DNA from: Posidonia oceanica | Taxonomy: Eukaryota > Streptophyta > Magnoliopsida > Alismatales > Posidoniaceae | Reading direction: 5' to 3' | DNA length: 64,000 nt | Assembly: GCA_037176725.1 (NCBI GenBank) | Contig: JAZBRS010000049.1 | Location: 17,006,001-17,070,000, forward strand | Shown: one piece after another, positions 11,059-20,955 of the stretch | Layout: each line of letters starts with the position of its first letter | Position numbering within the stretch: the stretch's first letter is position 1 | The notes under the pieces: generated by a model | The model's database searches: none | What the model was told of the DNA's origin: nothing | The model's input: only the letters and a program-made list of their open reading frames with translations | Position numbers and translations under genes: made by a program

Positions 11059-12002
11059 CTAGGACGCCAGGGTTGCTAACGCATCTGCATATGCGTTCCT
11101 TGCTCGGTTCATGTACGTGAAGCGGATGCTTGCAAATTGTTCTATCAGCTTCAGCAGGTGTTCATGATATGGCAGTAGCTTCGGATCTTTCGTCTTCCAC
11201 TCGCCATTGACTTGAGAGATCACCAGCATAGCATCGCCGTGCACCAACAGCTTCTGCACCTCATGCTCGAGGGCAACATTCAGTCCTAGGATGCATGCCT
11301 CGTACTCTGCTTCGTTGTTGGTGCATTTGAAGGTCAGCTTCCGGGAGAAGGGGATCATCTGTCCTTGGGCGTTGTCAGCACTGTGCCTACACCTCGGCCT
11401 TTCTTGTTCACAGCACCATCAAAGTATAGCTGCCATTGCTCCTGATCTTCAGGGTCTTTGTCTTTAGAGTCCTCCATTGCAAACAGAATGTCGTCATCTG
11501 GAAACTGTGTCTGGAGTGGCTGATATTCAGGTAGTGGGAGATCAGCAAGATGGTTCGCCATAGCTTGGCCTTTCATGGACTTCTGAGTGACAAAGGTGAT
11601 GTCGTACTGAGACAGTAGCACCTGCCACTTAACACATCTGCCTACCATGGCCGGTTTTTGAAAGAGGAACTTGATAGGATCATGCCGGCATAAGAGCTGA
11701 ATTGGGTATGCCATCATGTTGTGCCTTAACTTCTGTGCAGCCCTGACAAGGGATAAGCAGGTCTTCTCTATTGTACTGTACCTAGCTTCACATTCATTGA
11801 ACTTCTTGCTCAGGTAGTAAATGGCACAATCCTTTCTACCAAATTCGTCATGTTGGCCCAAGACGGCGCCCATGGAATGCTGCGTGGTAGAAAGGTAGAG
11901 AAGCAAGGGTCACCCTGGAGTGGGGGGAACCAAGACAGGAGGCTTAATCAGCAGCTGCTTGATCTTGGCAAATGCAGCCTGACACTCCTCGCTCCAATGA
12001 AT
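11059..12002 (-). pseudogene. pol (RH): Gypsy-1 RT connection and RNase H
   Basis: RNase H removes the RNA strand during reverse transcription. From 12002 the frame carries the RT thumb/connection (TTQHSMGAVLGQHDE, IYYLSKKFNECEARY), then the RNase H start WQLYFDGAVNKKG. A frameshift near 11357 moves the rest to frame 11358-11059, with NNEAEYEA, HGDAMLVISQVNGEW and YADALATLAS. The four acidic positions D, E, D, D are therefore all present but lie in two frames. An extra in-frame TGA lies near 11921, where Gypsy-2 has AGA. The nonsense codon at 12003 (CAG to TAG) divides this part from the RT fingers and palm. Confidence 0.9.
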
Positions 12003-12760
12003 CTACGCGTTCTTCTTCAGGAGCTTGAATATGGGCTCGCAGATGGGCGTAAGCTGTGCAATGAAGCAACTGATGTATTGTAAATGCCCAAGCAGGCCTC
12101 TGACCTCCTTTTCAGTTCGAGGGGGTGGCATATCCACGATGGCTTTTGCCTTCATCGAGTCTACTTCAATCCCCCTTTGGCTAACAATGTAGCCCAGCAG
12201 TTTGCCAGAAGACACCCCGAATACACACTTGTTGGGGTTCAAGCGCAGCTTGTACTTTCGTAGACGGGTAAAGAGCTTCTTCAGACAGGCAAGATGATTT
12301 TCATGCTCTTTGGTTTTAGCAATCATGTCGTATACTAGACTTCCACTTCTTGGTGCATGAGGTCGTGAAACAGTGCAGTCATGGCCCTCAGATAGGTCGT
12401 GCCAGCATTCTTCAGTCCGAACGGCATGACTTGGTAGCAGAAGACTCCCCAAGGGGTGATGAATGAAGTCTTTTCCATATCTTCTTCTGCCATTTTGATC
12501 TGGTTATATCCAGAAAAGCCGTCCATGAAGGAGAGCATCTTGTGGCCCGCTGTATTGTCGACTAGGACGTTAATGTGAGGTAATGGAAAGTCGTTCTTGG
12601 GACTCGCCTTGTTCAGGTCCCTATAGTCGATGCAAATCCGGACGCGGCCATCTTTCTTGGGCACAGGTACAATGTTTGCCAGCCACTCAGGATAAAGGAC
12701 GACCTTGAGGAAATTGACTCTGTGCTGTTTCATGATCTCTTCTTTGATCATAAGCAGCCA
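12003..12760 (-). pseudogene. pol (RT): Gypsy-1 reverse transcriptase, catalytic motif lost
   Basis: RT copies the element RNA to cDNA. Frame 12751-12335 has the gypsy RT motifs VPKKDGRVRICIDYRDLN, FPLPHINVLVD, FMDGFSGYNQI and MPFGLKNAGTTY. At about 12325-12338 Gypsy-2 encodes YLDD, whereas here a 1-bp deletion plus substitutions gives a stop and shifts frame, so both catalytic aspartates of that motif are gone. The following 110 codons (to 12003) continue in the new frame with LNPNKC and LLGYIVSQRGIEVD. A CAG to TAG change at 12758-12760 cuts the protein just before the RT fingers. This RT cannot be active as encoded. Confidence 0.93.
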
Positions 12761-14827
12761 CTATGGTCGCCATCTTCTCAGCTTCTGCTTTACTGGCTTG
12801 GCATTTGGGTCCAAGGATAGATTGTGCACCACTATCTCTATGTCAAGGCCAACCATATCTTCGTAACTCCAGGCGAAGACATCTGCATATTCTTTTAAGA
12901 ATGCGATGAACTCTGCTCGAGCCTGGGGGGACAGCTGGGCACTGATGCGAACTTCTCTGACTTCCTCAACTGTGTCGATATTAACAACCTCTGTTTCTTC
13001 TTCAACATGGAGGTTGGGGCCTTCTAGGTCGTCGTCGTAGGGTCGGAACTCGGGCAATGGTTCGTCAATTTCGTCCTTGCCCGTATCATCCTCCTCTCCA
13101 TAAGCAATTAGTTCTGAGAGGATCTCTTTCTCAAAAGAAGGATTTGTGATGTCGAAAGAGTGTATATGTTCCGCTGCTTGGCCCTGGTGACGCTTCAAGA
13201 TGGTCACGCTTACTCGAGTATTCTTGTAGCCTCGGTGCGCGACCTCCGTCCTGGCAACTTCTTCTGTTTGCTCTAGCCTGACTGATTCTGCTGAGTGCTC
13301 TGTTGATGCTGCTGATGGCCTTGCTGATTCTGTCACTGATGCTGCTGATGGCCATGCTACTGGGGCTGCTAATGATTCTTCTTTCTGCTCTGCTACTGCT
13401 GCTACTTGGACTGCTAGTGCTTCCTCCTCTGAGTCTTCTAGTGTGTTTGTGGAGGGTATGCCGGACAGACGGCTGATCTGGGCACTGTCGCTTGCTACAC
13501 TGCTTGAGTGAGGCATGTGCTGCACAAACCATCTAGACCTGCCTTCTGGCTGGAAAGTGATGAGCTCATCTGGTCTAGGGGAGTCCGGTACTGCTAAGTC
13601 TTCTTTCAGGACCATGATAGAGGCATGGTCTTCTTGCAGAGGAGGGTCCGTAGCCATGGCTTTCCCTTTCCTTTCTGCAGCTTGGTGCTTTACCAGGTCT
13701 TCTACTATCGACTTGAGCTATTCTTGATAAAGTAACTCTAAGTCGGACATCCATGAATCGACCTGGGCTTCTACTGCCACTCCTTCCTCCTCATCCGAGG
13801 GTGAGTCGACGTAGTAGGCGCCGGGGGCCTGTGGCTCTGGCCCGGCTGCTAGATGGATTGCCGCCCTTGATATTTGCATTGCCTGGTTCACAGGCACGCC
13901 TGATTGCGGCAGCTTCAGCATCGGAGATCCAAACAGATTGGTCAGCGGGGCCGCAGATGGGTACGCTGCCAGGGTCACTGTTGTAGTTAGAGGGCAGGCA
14001 GAGGTGCTCTTCTGAGGGCCCAAGGGTTGAGAGGCCATGGTGCTCAACTGGTCCTCTGCACCTGGTTGTGACTGTGAGAGTGCGGCCTTTGACGCCATGG
14101 GGGCCTGCCACGAAAGTTACTGTTTTGCGGCAGGAGGATGTGAGGCGGACTGCACCGGCTACATTCTCGGTGATGCAGCTGCTGAAGTGGGCCGAGTCGC
14201 ACTGCTGACTGAATTCACTAACTATCCCTCTAGAGAGAGTGACAACAGTACTGATGCGACAGCGACCGTAGGTAGCCTACCTGACTATGCTTGATGGAGT
14301 GCCTCTGACTTCTGAGCTGCCGCTGCTGCTTGTGCTTGTAATGCAGATGTGGCTGCAGAAATGTAAGAGCTTGTCAGTTCTGCCACAGAGTCAGCTGAAT
14401 TGCCTGCTGTATCTGCTGGAGGAAGAGCCAAATAAACTGACCGTGGCGCCTCTGTGCTGACCAAAGCCTTGCTGGCAGTTGGGACTGCCTCTACTGCGCC
14501 CGACTGCTCCTCATCCGAGTAGTAGTCCTCAATGCAGACCCATTCTTCTGTTGGCACCGTGACTTAATCATCTGTTGATCCCAGAACTCCTGCACTGGTG
14601 AAGTTAGTGAGGTCTCTGGGGCTGACTGGCTCCGGATCCTTGAGTTGAAAGCAATGATCTTCGTTGGGCTTGGGCTCATAATCGAGGCCTTCAGATTTCC
14701 TCTGCTCCACCGTTACGATCGGCTCTGCGATCCTCTGGCCGTGATGCCTGAGCGGTGTACCCTTTATGTAACCCCACCTGTGACATACATTCTCGACCAT
14801 TCGAAAGGGGTTGTTGTGAACGGCCAA
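12761..14827 (-). pseudogene. pol: Gypsy-1 Pro/Ser/Ala/Glu-rich linker between protease and RT
   Basis: Frames 14827-14564, 14557-14285, 14098-13718 and 13657-12761 lie in one reading phase. The first (VCHRWGYIKGTP) continues the post-protease region. The middle is Ser/Ala/Glu-rich, low complexity and without a known domain. The last ends with a typical Tat pre-RT region (FDITNPSFEKEILSELIAYG, LKEYADVFAWSYEDM, AKPVKQKLRRWRP). Gypsy-2 keeps most of this as one open frame fused to RT (60919-58778), so the gaps here are secondary damage. A disordered spacer of this length between protease and RT is large compared with ordinary gypsy pol. Confidence 0.82.
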
Positions 14828-15555
14828 GGAGTTGACGCGTTCAAGATCAGGAAGAAGTTAACCGGCTCACACCGATTAACGCGATATAAGGCTTCGGAAG
14901 TCTCGGGGTCAAAGGGGATAGTTTGTGAAGAGACGGGGGAGACTACCTCGATCCGCTCGTTCTCAAAGTTCTCCACCATGACGACAATGACATCATCGCC
15001 GTGACGATACTTTATCATTCGATGGAGGGTCGAGGGAAGGACCTGATGCTTGTGGAGCCAAGGGCGCTTAAGCAGAAAATTGAAGTTTGGCTTCAAGTAG
15101 ACGACATAGAATTCTACATCGAAAACGATTGGGCCAATGGCAAGAGGAATAATCAGGATCCCCAGAGCGTCATGGAGGGTGTTGTCAAAAGCTGTCATTC
15201 ATTTCACGACTGGTGTGATATCCTCGGCTTTGAATCCGAGCTTTGTTGCAGTACGCATGGGACAGACATGAAGGCCTGACCCGTTATCAACCAGTGTTAG
15301 AGGAATGCAAAAGTTTTCGAACTGAACCGTGACGAACAAGGGTTGATTGTGATTAATCCCTACCAGAGGCAGCTCATCACTTGTAAAAGAGATGACCTGG
15401 GGCTCTGCAATCATCCCTACCATGCTTTCCAAGGACGAAGGCTCAATAGATTGGGACACACGGGCGGCTTGGAACACGCGAAGAAAAACTTCACGGTGTT
15501 CGGCAGAGGTGTGGATTAGGTCCCAAATGGAAATATCGGCTTTGAACTTCTTAAG
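14764..15555 (-). pseudogene. pol (PR): Gypsy-1 aspartic protease
   Basis: The protease matures the Gag-Pol polyprotein. The active-site segment reads LVDNGSGLHVCP, the DNGS form common in Tat/Ogre elements rather than DTG or DSG. It is followed by TAFDNT, LAIGPIVFDVEFYVV and a flap/C-terminal region ending FLLKRPWLHKHQVLPSTLH. A TGA at 15199-15201 splits the domain a few residues before TAFDNT. A TAA at 15556-15558, where Gypsy-2 has CAA, separates it from the gag tail. A 1-bp deletion near 14850 throws the end of this frame out of phase with the linker. Confidence 0.88.
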
Positions 15556-16657
15556 TTAAGAGGTTATGTCAGCTTTGAGTTGGTTTTTCTTGGCAGCAGG
15601 AGGGGTAGTCTTGGCAAGCTCCACAGGGGTAGTCACAGGAGATTGGCTAAAGGCTTGGCTAGCTACAGGTTGGGTAGGGATTTGGCTTGCTATAGGTAGG
15701 TTTGAGGCTAGATCTGCTATAGGTTGGTTAGAGGGTGGGGGCATAGCAGGTTCAGGATGGTTCGGTTTAACTGCCGGTGCTGGGGGTCTGTAGACCCTCC
15801 CCGATCGCGTTACTTCCACACACATTTCTGTGGTGTAGTTGTAAGGGACGCGATGGGTGTCCAGGGTTAAATCAATAACCACAGGAGCACGTGCTGCTAG
15901 TACAGGAGGGGTTACAGAGGGACCTACTGGATACTGAGGTCTATCTAAATGGTAAGGTTGTTGGGGTGGGAAGTAGGGGCTGGCTGAGGTCTGCCTAGAA
16001 GGTGTATAGGGGATTCTAGCTGAGGCCACCCTAAGAGGTGGACAGGGGATCTAGGCTGGGCCCTAGCTAGGAGGTGTACAGGGGGTTGAGCCTGAGGAAG
16101 CACAGCAGGGGGCGCTCCGGCCTGGCACGCGGTTGGATCATTTGAACTCCCGACTCGGAGCCGGCAACTACCGTGAGATAGAGATTAACAGGGAAAGGCT
16201 CAGAAATATCAGAAATAAGATTAGAAGGGTCTACCACAGAGGTAGTAAGCCCAGAAGGGAAAACAGAGTGAATGCCTGAGGTTCCCGCCCCTCTCGGATA
16301 AGTGTGCTCCGGTAGAGGTTGGTGGATGATGCCAGAATGAGGGGGAACAGCTAAATGTGCAGATGCATGTGTGTGTGCTTGAGTGGATGCCTCGTGCGTG
16401 TCAATCACAATCGTTCCCGATTCGATTAGATCCTGAATTGCGTTCCGCAGGGAGTAGCAATTATCCGTCGAATGCCGGACACTTCAATGGAAATTGCAAA
16501 AGAGGTTCGCCTTAAACCAATGCGGCAAGGGATTTGGGGGTGGGCGAACCTCCGGGAACTTCAAGAGCGATGCAACCTTTGGCAAGATGGCCGTGAGCGG
16601 TTCCACCAGTGGGGCAAACTTCCGCTTCTCGGTGGGTGGCCTTCTTTGCCTCTGGTA
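15556..16657 (-). pseudogene. gag: Gypsy-1 gag C-terminus with broken zinc knuckle
   Basis: This is the nucleocapsid part of gag, which binds element RNA. The CNFH...H...C knuckle seen intact in Gypsy-2 is interrupted here by TGA at 16484-16486 (CGA in Gypsy-2), and the conserved Gly of the knuckle is Arg. Downstream frames 16408-16067 and 16029-15556 are Pro/Ala/Ser-rich (VHLL-type repeats in Gypsy-2, NQPIA/TQPVA repeats here). They are divided by a frameshift near 16100, where Gypsy-1 lacks part of the VHLL repeat stretch. Confidence 0.85.
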
Positions 16658-17743
16658 TCAGTCTTGCTGAACCGGTGTGGCGGGGTAGACCGGTCTAGCG
16701 GTGGTTGTGATCTGTGGTGTGGGTGGATTCCTAGGTGCAGGAGCAAACACCATCTGAGCTGGGGCAGGCCGGGACGGCAAGTGAACTGGCACAGCAGGAG
16801 GGTCGACGAATGCAACAGCGGTCTTCGGCGAGTCCTTCTTCTTGGGACGGTTGTTGCTGCTACCGCTGTTGTTGTTGTTGGAGGTGCTATTGTTGGCACT
16901 GTTACTGCTGATCGCGGCCAGCTTAGCGAACGCAGAGAGAGCTGGGAAGTTGCCACTCTGCAAAGAACTCTCCACGTGCACTCCAGCTCGGATAAGTGCT
17001 GCAAAAGTAGTGACTAGTTGGATGCTAAGGAGAGCCCCAAGAGATGGCTGTGCCCCTTTGATAACGATCTCAATAGACTCCTCATCAGAGGGCCTATTAC
17101 GAACCTGTGAAGTAAGGGCACGCCAGTGGCCGACGTACTCCCCGAACGGCTCGCTGCGATTCTGCTTGATTGCGATCAAGTTCACCCGCTTTGAGACTAG
17201 ATCGAGGTTGAAGGAGTACTGTTCCAGGAACGCCTGACTGAGGTCGTTCCAAGTCTTGATGACTGACATATCAAGCGATGTGAACCACTTGAGTGCCGGC
17301 CCGATCAAGCTCTTCTGGAACAGGCGGATCAGCAACCTCTCGTCAGCCTGAAGCAGAGCGAGATCACCGCAATACACCTTCAGGTGTGCTACGGGGCAGC
17401 CCCTACCATTGTATTTCTCGAAGTCCGGGATTTTGAACTTTGGAGGGAGTACCGCCTCTGGAAAGCAACAGAGGTTCCGGAATTGGTAGGTCTGGTGCTC
17501 AGTACCCTGCACTAGTCGTAGTGCCTTCTCCAAGACGTCCATCCGGTTATTGATGGGGTCCAGATTTGCTGCCATAGGAGAGGGATCGGCAGGGGTAGTG
17601 AGCACATACGCCGAATGGGTCGTACCTAAGTGCTCCTCCGGATCTACCATAGCGTCGTCTGGTGGAGCAACGGGATGGCCGGTGCATCCGTGCTGGGGAA
17701 CTGTGTATGTAGGGATGTATGCGGGGTTCTGGGTCTGATGCAA
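16658..17743 (-). pseudogene. gag: Gypsy-1 gag capsid domain
   Basis: This frame of 361 codons carries a Retrotrans_gag-type capsid domain at about residues 95-255 (PPKFKIPDFEKYNGRG, ALKWFTSLD, WNDLSQAFLEQYSFN, FGEYVGHWRAL). The tail is Asn/Ser- and Pro-rich. The protein forms the cytoplasmic virus-like particle. It ends at a premature TGA (16658-16660) where Gypsy-2 has TCA. It is preceded in the same phase by a TAG at 17765, so it is part of the same ancestral gag frame as the upstream segment. Confidence 0.92.
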
Positions 17744-17764
17744 GGGGGGAGGGTAGATGACATG

Positions 17765-18557
17765 CTATGCTGTGGGAGGGGTAGGATGCTGGAGCACCAG
17801 TTGCTGTACAGGCAGGGTGCCGGACAGCGAGCTAGTGGGGTACTGGGCTCCAGTCAACCCAAAGGACTGACCACCAGGAGGAAGAGGAGCATGCTGTGCT
17901 AAGTGTTGTGCAGAAGGAGGCGGTAAATGGGTCCCCATCGTCGGAACCGTGAGCAGTTGAGACGATGGTCGAGGCGGAGGTGTAGAGGTAGATGCATGAA
18001 ATGCAGGAACTGGCCTCAAAGGAACCTCAGGAGTGACAGGAGCACAGGAAGGGACGAACCGATAGAGCCATGCCCTACAGTCCCTAGGCAAGCTTCGTCA
18101 GGTGCTGGTACTGAGCCTCAGGCGTTCCGTCAGCAGGAACGCTAAAGTGCAGTGCCGGCGAAGATTGAGAAGCAAATGGCACGGACACAGACTGTCCGGA
18201 AGGAGTAGGTGCTATAGCAAAAGTCGCAGCAGCGGTAGGAGGGATGTCAAAGGCGACGTATCCCTGGGAAGGAGGGGACAATGGCGTCTCCGAAATGCAG
18301 GTAACGGTCATCAAGATAGACTCGGCGACTGGATCCAGAGGAAGAGATGCTTGCCAGTGTCCTGGGACATACTGAGATACTAGAGGCGTCAGAGGAGGAA
18401 ACCCTGGCGTCGGAGGGGGAACAAAAGGGACAGAAGGAGCAATCGAAGGGGCCGAAGTGGAAACACCCTCCGTGACAGGAGTAAAGAGAGGCTCACTGAT
18501 GTACTGGGACATTGCTGACCTAGAGCGCGTGAGAATAAGGCTGCGACGGGTATGCAA
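17765..18557 (-). pseudogene. gag: Gypsy-1 gag N-terminal region
   Basis: Two overlapping frames, 18557-18084 and 18091-17765, are both Pro/Ser/Thr-rich with no recognised domain and together give the gag N-terminus. The likely initiator is Met at 18557 or the Met 15 codons later (MSQYISEPLF). The change of frame near 18090 points to an indel. LARD-A has a counterpart after its leader that begins MGDPSFDLLP (42034). No upstream ORF of the classical Ogre type was found. Confidence 0.7.
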
Positions 18558-19818
18558 ACGGCGATTCCTAATTGGAGCTATCGTCGCAAAGGTGGATAGC
18601 TCAGAAGGGAAATGGTCGCGAACAAAGTCGCAACTGGGGTATCAGAAAGGGACGGTACTCGAGCTCTAGCAAGGGAAACTCGCTTACCGTTCACTACTGA
18701 CACAAACAAATGGAAACAGGGATTAGAAACTGAAAGACAGATGCAAATGAGTTAAGTTAGATGGCATGAATGATATGTATGCTTTCTAGTATGCCTCCCT
18801 CACCTATCTAGTGTATCCTAGTAGGTGATCTACTTCGGGTATCCCCATGTGTGCGGGTCACCGACTCAGGTCAGAAAAAGTAGGCTCCCTGTTGAACACC
18901 TAGCCAGAGCTGAGGAAATAACATGGTGGTGCGTTGGTGGCCCTGACCCCGCTAAAGCGTGGGCAGTACACTCCACTACACTGACACAACCCCTGGACAA
19001 AGGGGGGACAGACCGATCGACTCGGCCCACGCCAAAAGCGGTGGAACAAGAGATCGGAATCGTCCTTCGCAGACTAGTAGGTGGACTCAGATGAGAAGAA
19101 TGCATGCCCTATATGATGCTTATGCAAATGCTTAAAGTTTTTTATCTTGCACATTTTATTAACCCAAGGGGGTGCAGGATTGTTTGAAGTCTCTAGTTGC
19201 TCCTAGAAGTTCTTTTTACTTACCATTTTTAATTAACCATAGGGAGAGCAAACAGTCTCTACTATCCTAGGCATGGCATGTGCAAAAGGGAAGAAAATCA
19301 ACCAAATATGGCAGGCAAACAACACACAACAGAGCAAAAGGCAAATGCATGGCATGTGCGAGAGTTTGTGAGCATGATAGTGAAGAAAAAGCATTCATCA
19401 AGTCAAAAGGCATATATACAGGGCATGTGCGTGTGTCGTGACATAGCAAATGTGTAAAAGAAGCATTTATCATTCGAAAAGCATGTATTGTTGCCAAACA
19501 AGTATGTAGACATGCATTGTGCAGGAAATAAAGCAATAATAAGCAAGCAAGATAAAGAAAGCAAAGACAGGTAAGCTGTAAGCAAATAAGAGCAGAAGCA
19601 AGGAAATAAGTAAGTAAACAAGCAACAGAGGCAAAGCAGAGCAAGACAGAGCAAATGCCGAGGCGAAGGAGGTGCAAAACCTAATCAGAGTAGCCATGAG
19701 GTGACTCGCTAGGAGTTTGCACAGAAGAGCGACCAAAACAGGCAAAGGAGGCACAAAAGGTAGACCAAGCTGCAAAACAGGCGAGCGAAAAGCCAGAAAC
19801 GAAAGTCGGAGTCAAGCA
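18558..19818 (-). other. Gypsy-1 5' leader between PBS and gag
   Basis: About 1.26 kb without credible coding sequence. It has a CATGTGC/GCATGCC-rich part (19270-19520) and a block at 18870-19098 that is clearly conserved with the LARD-A leader (41538-41770), including CTCTTGTTCCA, GCTTT(A/G)GC and CTACTTTTTCT. Leu/Cys-rich ORFs on the minus strand reflect base composition. Leaders of this kind carry dimerisation and packaging signals; that role is inferred here. Confidence 0.75.
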
Positions 19819-19836
19819 TCCCTAGTAGAGTCGCCA
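19819..19836 (-). promoter_or_regulatory. Gypsy-1 primer-binding site (tRNA-Arg type)
   Basis: On the minus strand TGGCGACTCTACTAGGGA begins one base after the 5' LTR end. It matches the complement of a plant tRNA-Arg 3' end (TGGCGACTCCACTGGGGA) except at two positions. tRNA-Arg priming is known for Ogre/Tat elements. The mismatches may reflect decay. Confidence 0.85.
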
Positions 19837-20187
19837 CTGTAGTAATCCCGGTGTTCAGATCGTCCATGCACACTGCCAGAAGCTCGCGTGCACCGATCAG
19901 AATCAAGCTCACTATAAGCGGCTATGTCCGAGGAGGAGGGCTCAACTCGAAAACACTTAAAACAGAGGAGAAAAGATAAGAAAAGAAGAAGATAGAACAA
20001 TTCAGAGTTGCCACCGTGTCTATTATCGGGAGACAAGGAAAACCGAGGGAAATGCGCGAGTTAACACGCAAAACCAAGCAAAGGATGCAATGCAAAGCAA
20101 TGCAAAGGAAAACAAATGCAAATGAATGCAACTGATATGAGTCATGCCTAGGATAAGGGCAATAGGGTCATTGCAGGCCAAAAGACT

Positions 20188-20275
20188 GGGCAAGGACTCC
20201 TGTTACGTGCGGGGAAGGTGTTAGGCACCCCCGACACACTCGAGAATCGGTCATTCTTGGCTTACGCTCGCATAT
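20188..20275 (-). other. Conserved LTR box shared by all Tat-type LTRs here
   Basis: On the minus strand this includes GGTGCCTAACACCTTCCCCG then a CGTAACAGGAGTCCTTGCC segment. Near-identical boxes are in the solo LTR (31825-31865), the Gypsy-2 LTR (about 45000-45055) and LARD-A (about 40692-40735). Such conservation across otherwise diverged LTRs suggests a functional element of the R/U5 part, for example RNA processing; the role is inference. Confidence 0.6.
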
Positions 20276-20574
20276 GCAGAGAAATGCAGGTTTGAATGCC
20301 TAAATGCCAATGAATGCTTGAATGAATGCTCAAAGGTGTGCTCTAAGTGGTGGGATGCAATGTAGGAAAGTAAACGTGCAGTCTAAGTGCTCAGCAACGC
20401 TGTCTGTGTTCCGAACCGGTCGAAACCTGGCTCGTGAGAACTCCAGGCAGTAAGCATCACTGCCCTATATGCAAATGCAAGCGAAAAAGCAAAACGGCGG
20501 TCAAACCAAGCAATGCGAGCGGCATGCAAGAGAAAACAACATAAAACACGCAAAACGATGCGAGAAACGGAAAC

Positions 20575-20955
20575 GGTGCAAGAAAATAAGATCGGCACGC
20601 AAAACGGTGCAAGAAAACAAAGCGGCACGTAAAATGGTGCAAGAAACAAGAGTGGCATGCAAAACGGTGTAAGAAACAGAAACGGCACGCAAAACGGTGC
20701 AGAAGACAAAGCCAGCACGCAAGACGGTGCAAAAAATAGAAGTGGCACGCGAAACGATGCCAAAGACGGAGCGGGCACGCAAACTGGTGCCAAAAAACAA
20801 GGTGGGCACACACAATTGTGCTAAAAAGATAGCAGGCACGCAAAACGGTGTCAAAGACAGAGTAGGCACGCAAAACGGTGCCAGAAAGAAAGTGGGCATG
20901 CAAAACGGTGCCAAAGACAGAGCGGGCACGCAAAACGGTGCCAAAACAAAGCGAG
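20575..20955 (-). repeat. 30-bp minisatellite inside Gypsy-1 5' LTR
   Basis: About thirteen imperfect units of the type GGCACGCAAAACGGTGCCAA plus a variable AGACAGAGC. The same array is in the Gypsy-2 LTR (45380-45715) and, in the other orientation, in the solo LTR (31275-31512). The Cys/Phe/Pro/Ala-rich ORFs crossing it are translations of the repeat. Confidence 0.9.

Noticed and set aside
19267..19775. Leu/Cys-rich minus-strand ORFs resembling membrane proteins
   Set aside because: They lie in the Gypsy-1 leader, overlap in several frames and are not kept in LARD-A. They reflect GCA/TGC-rich repeats.
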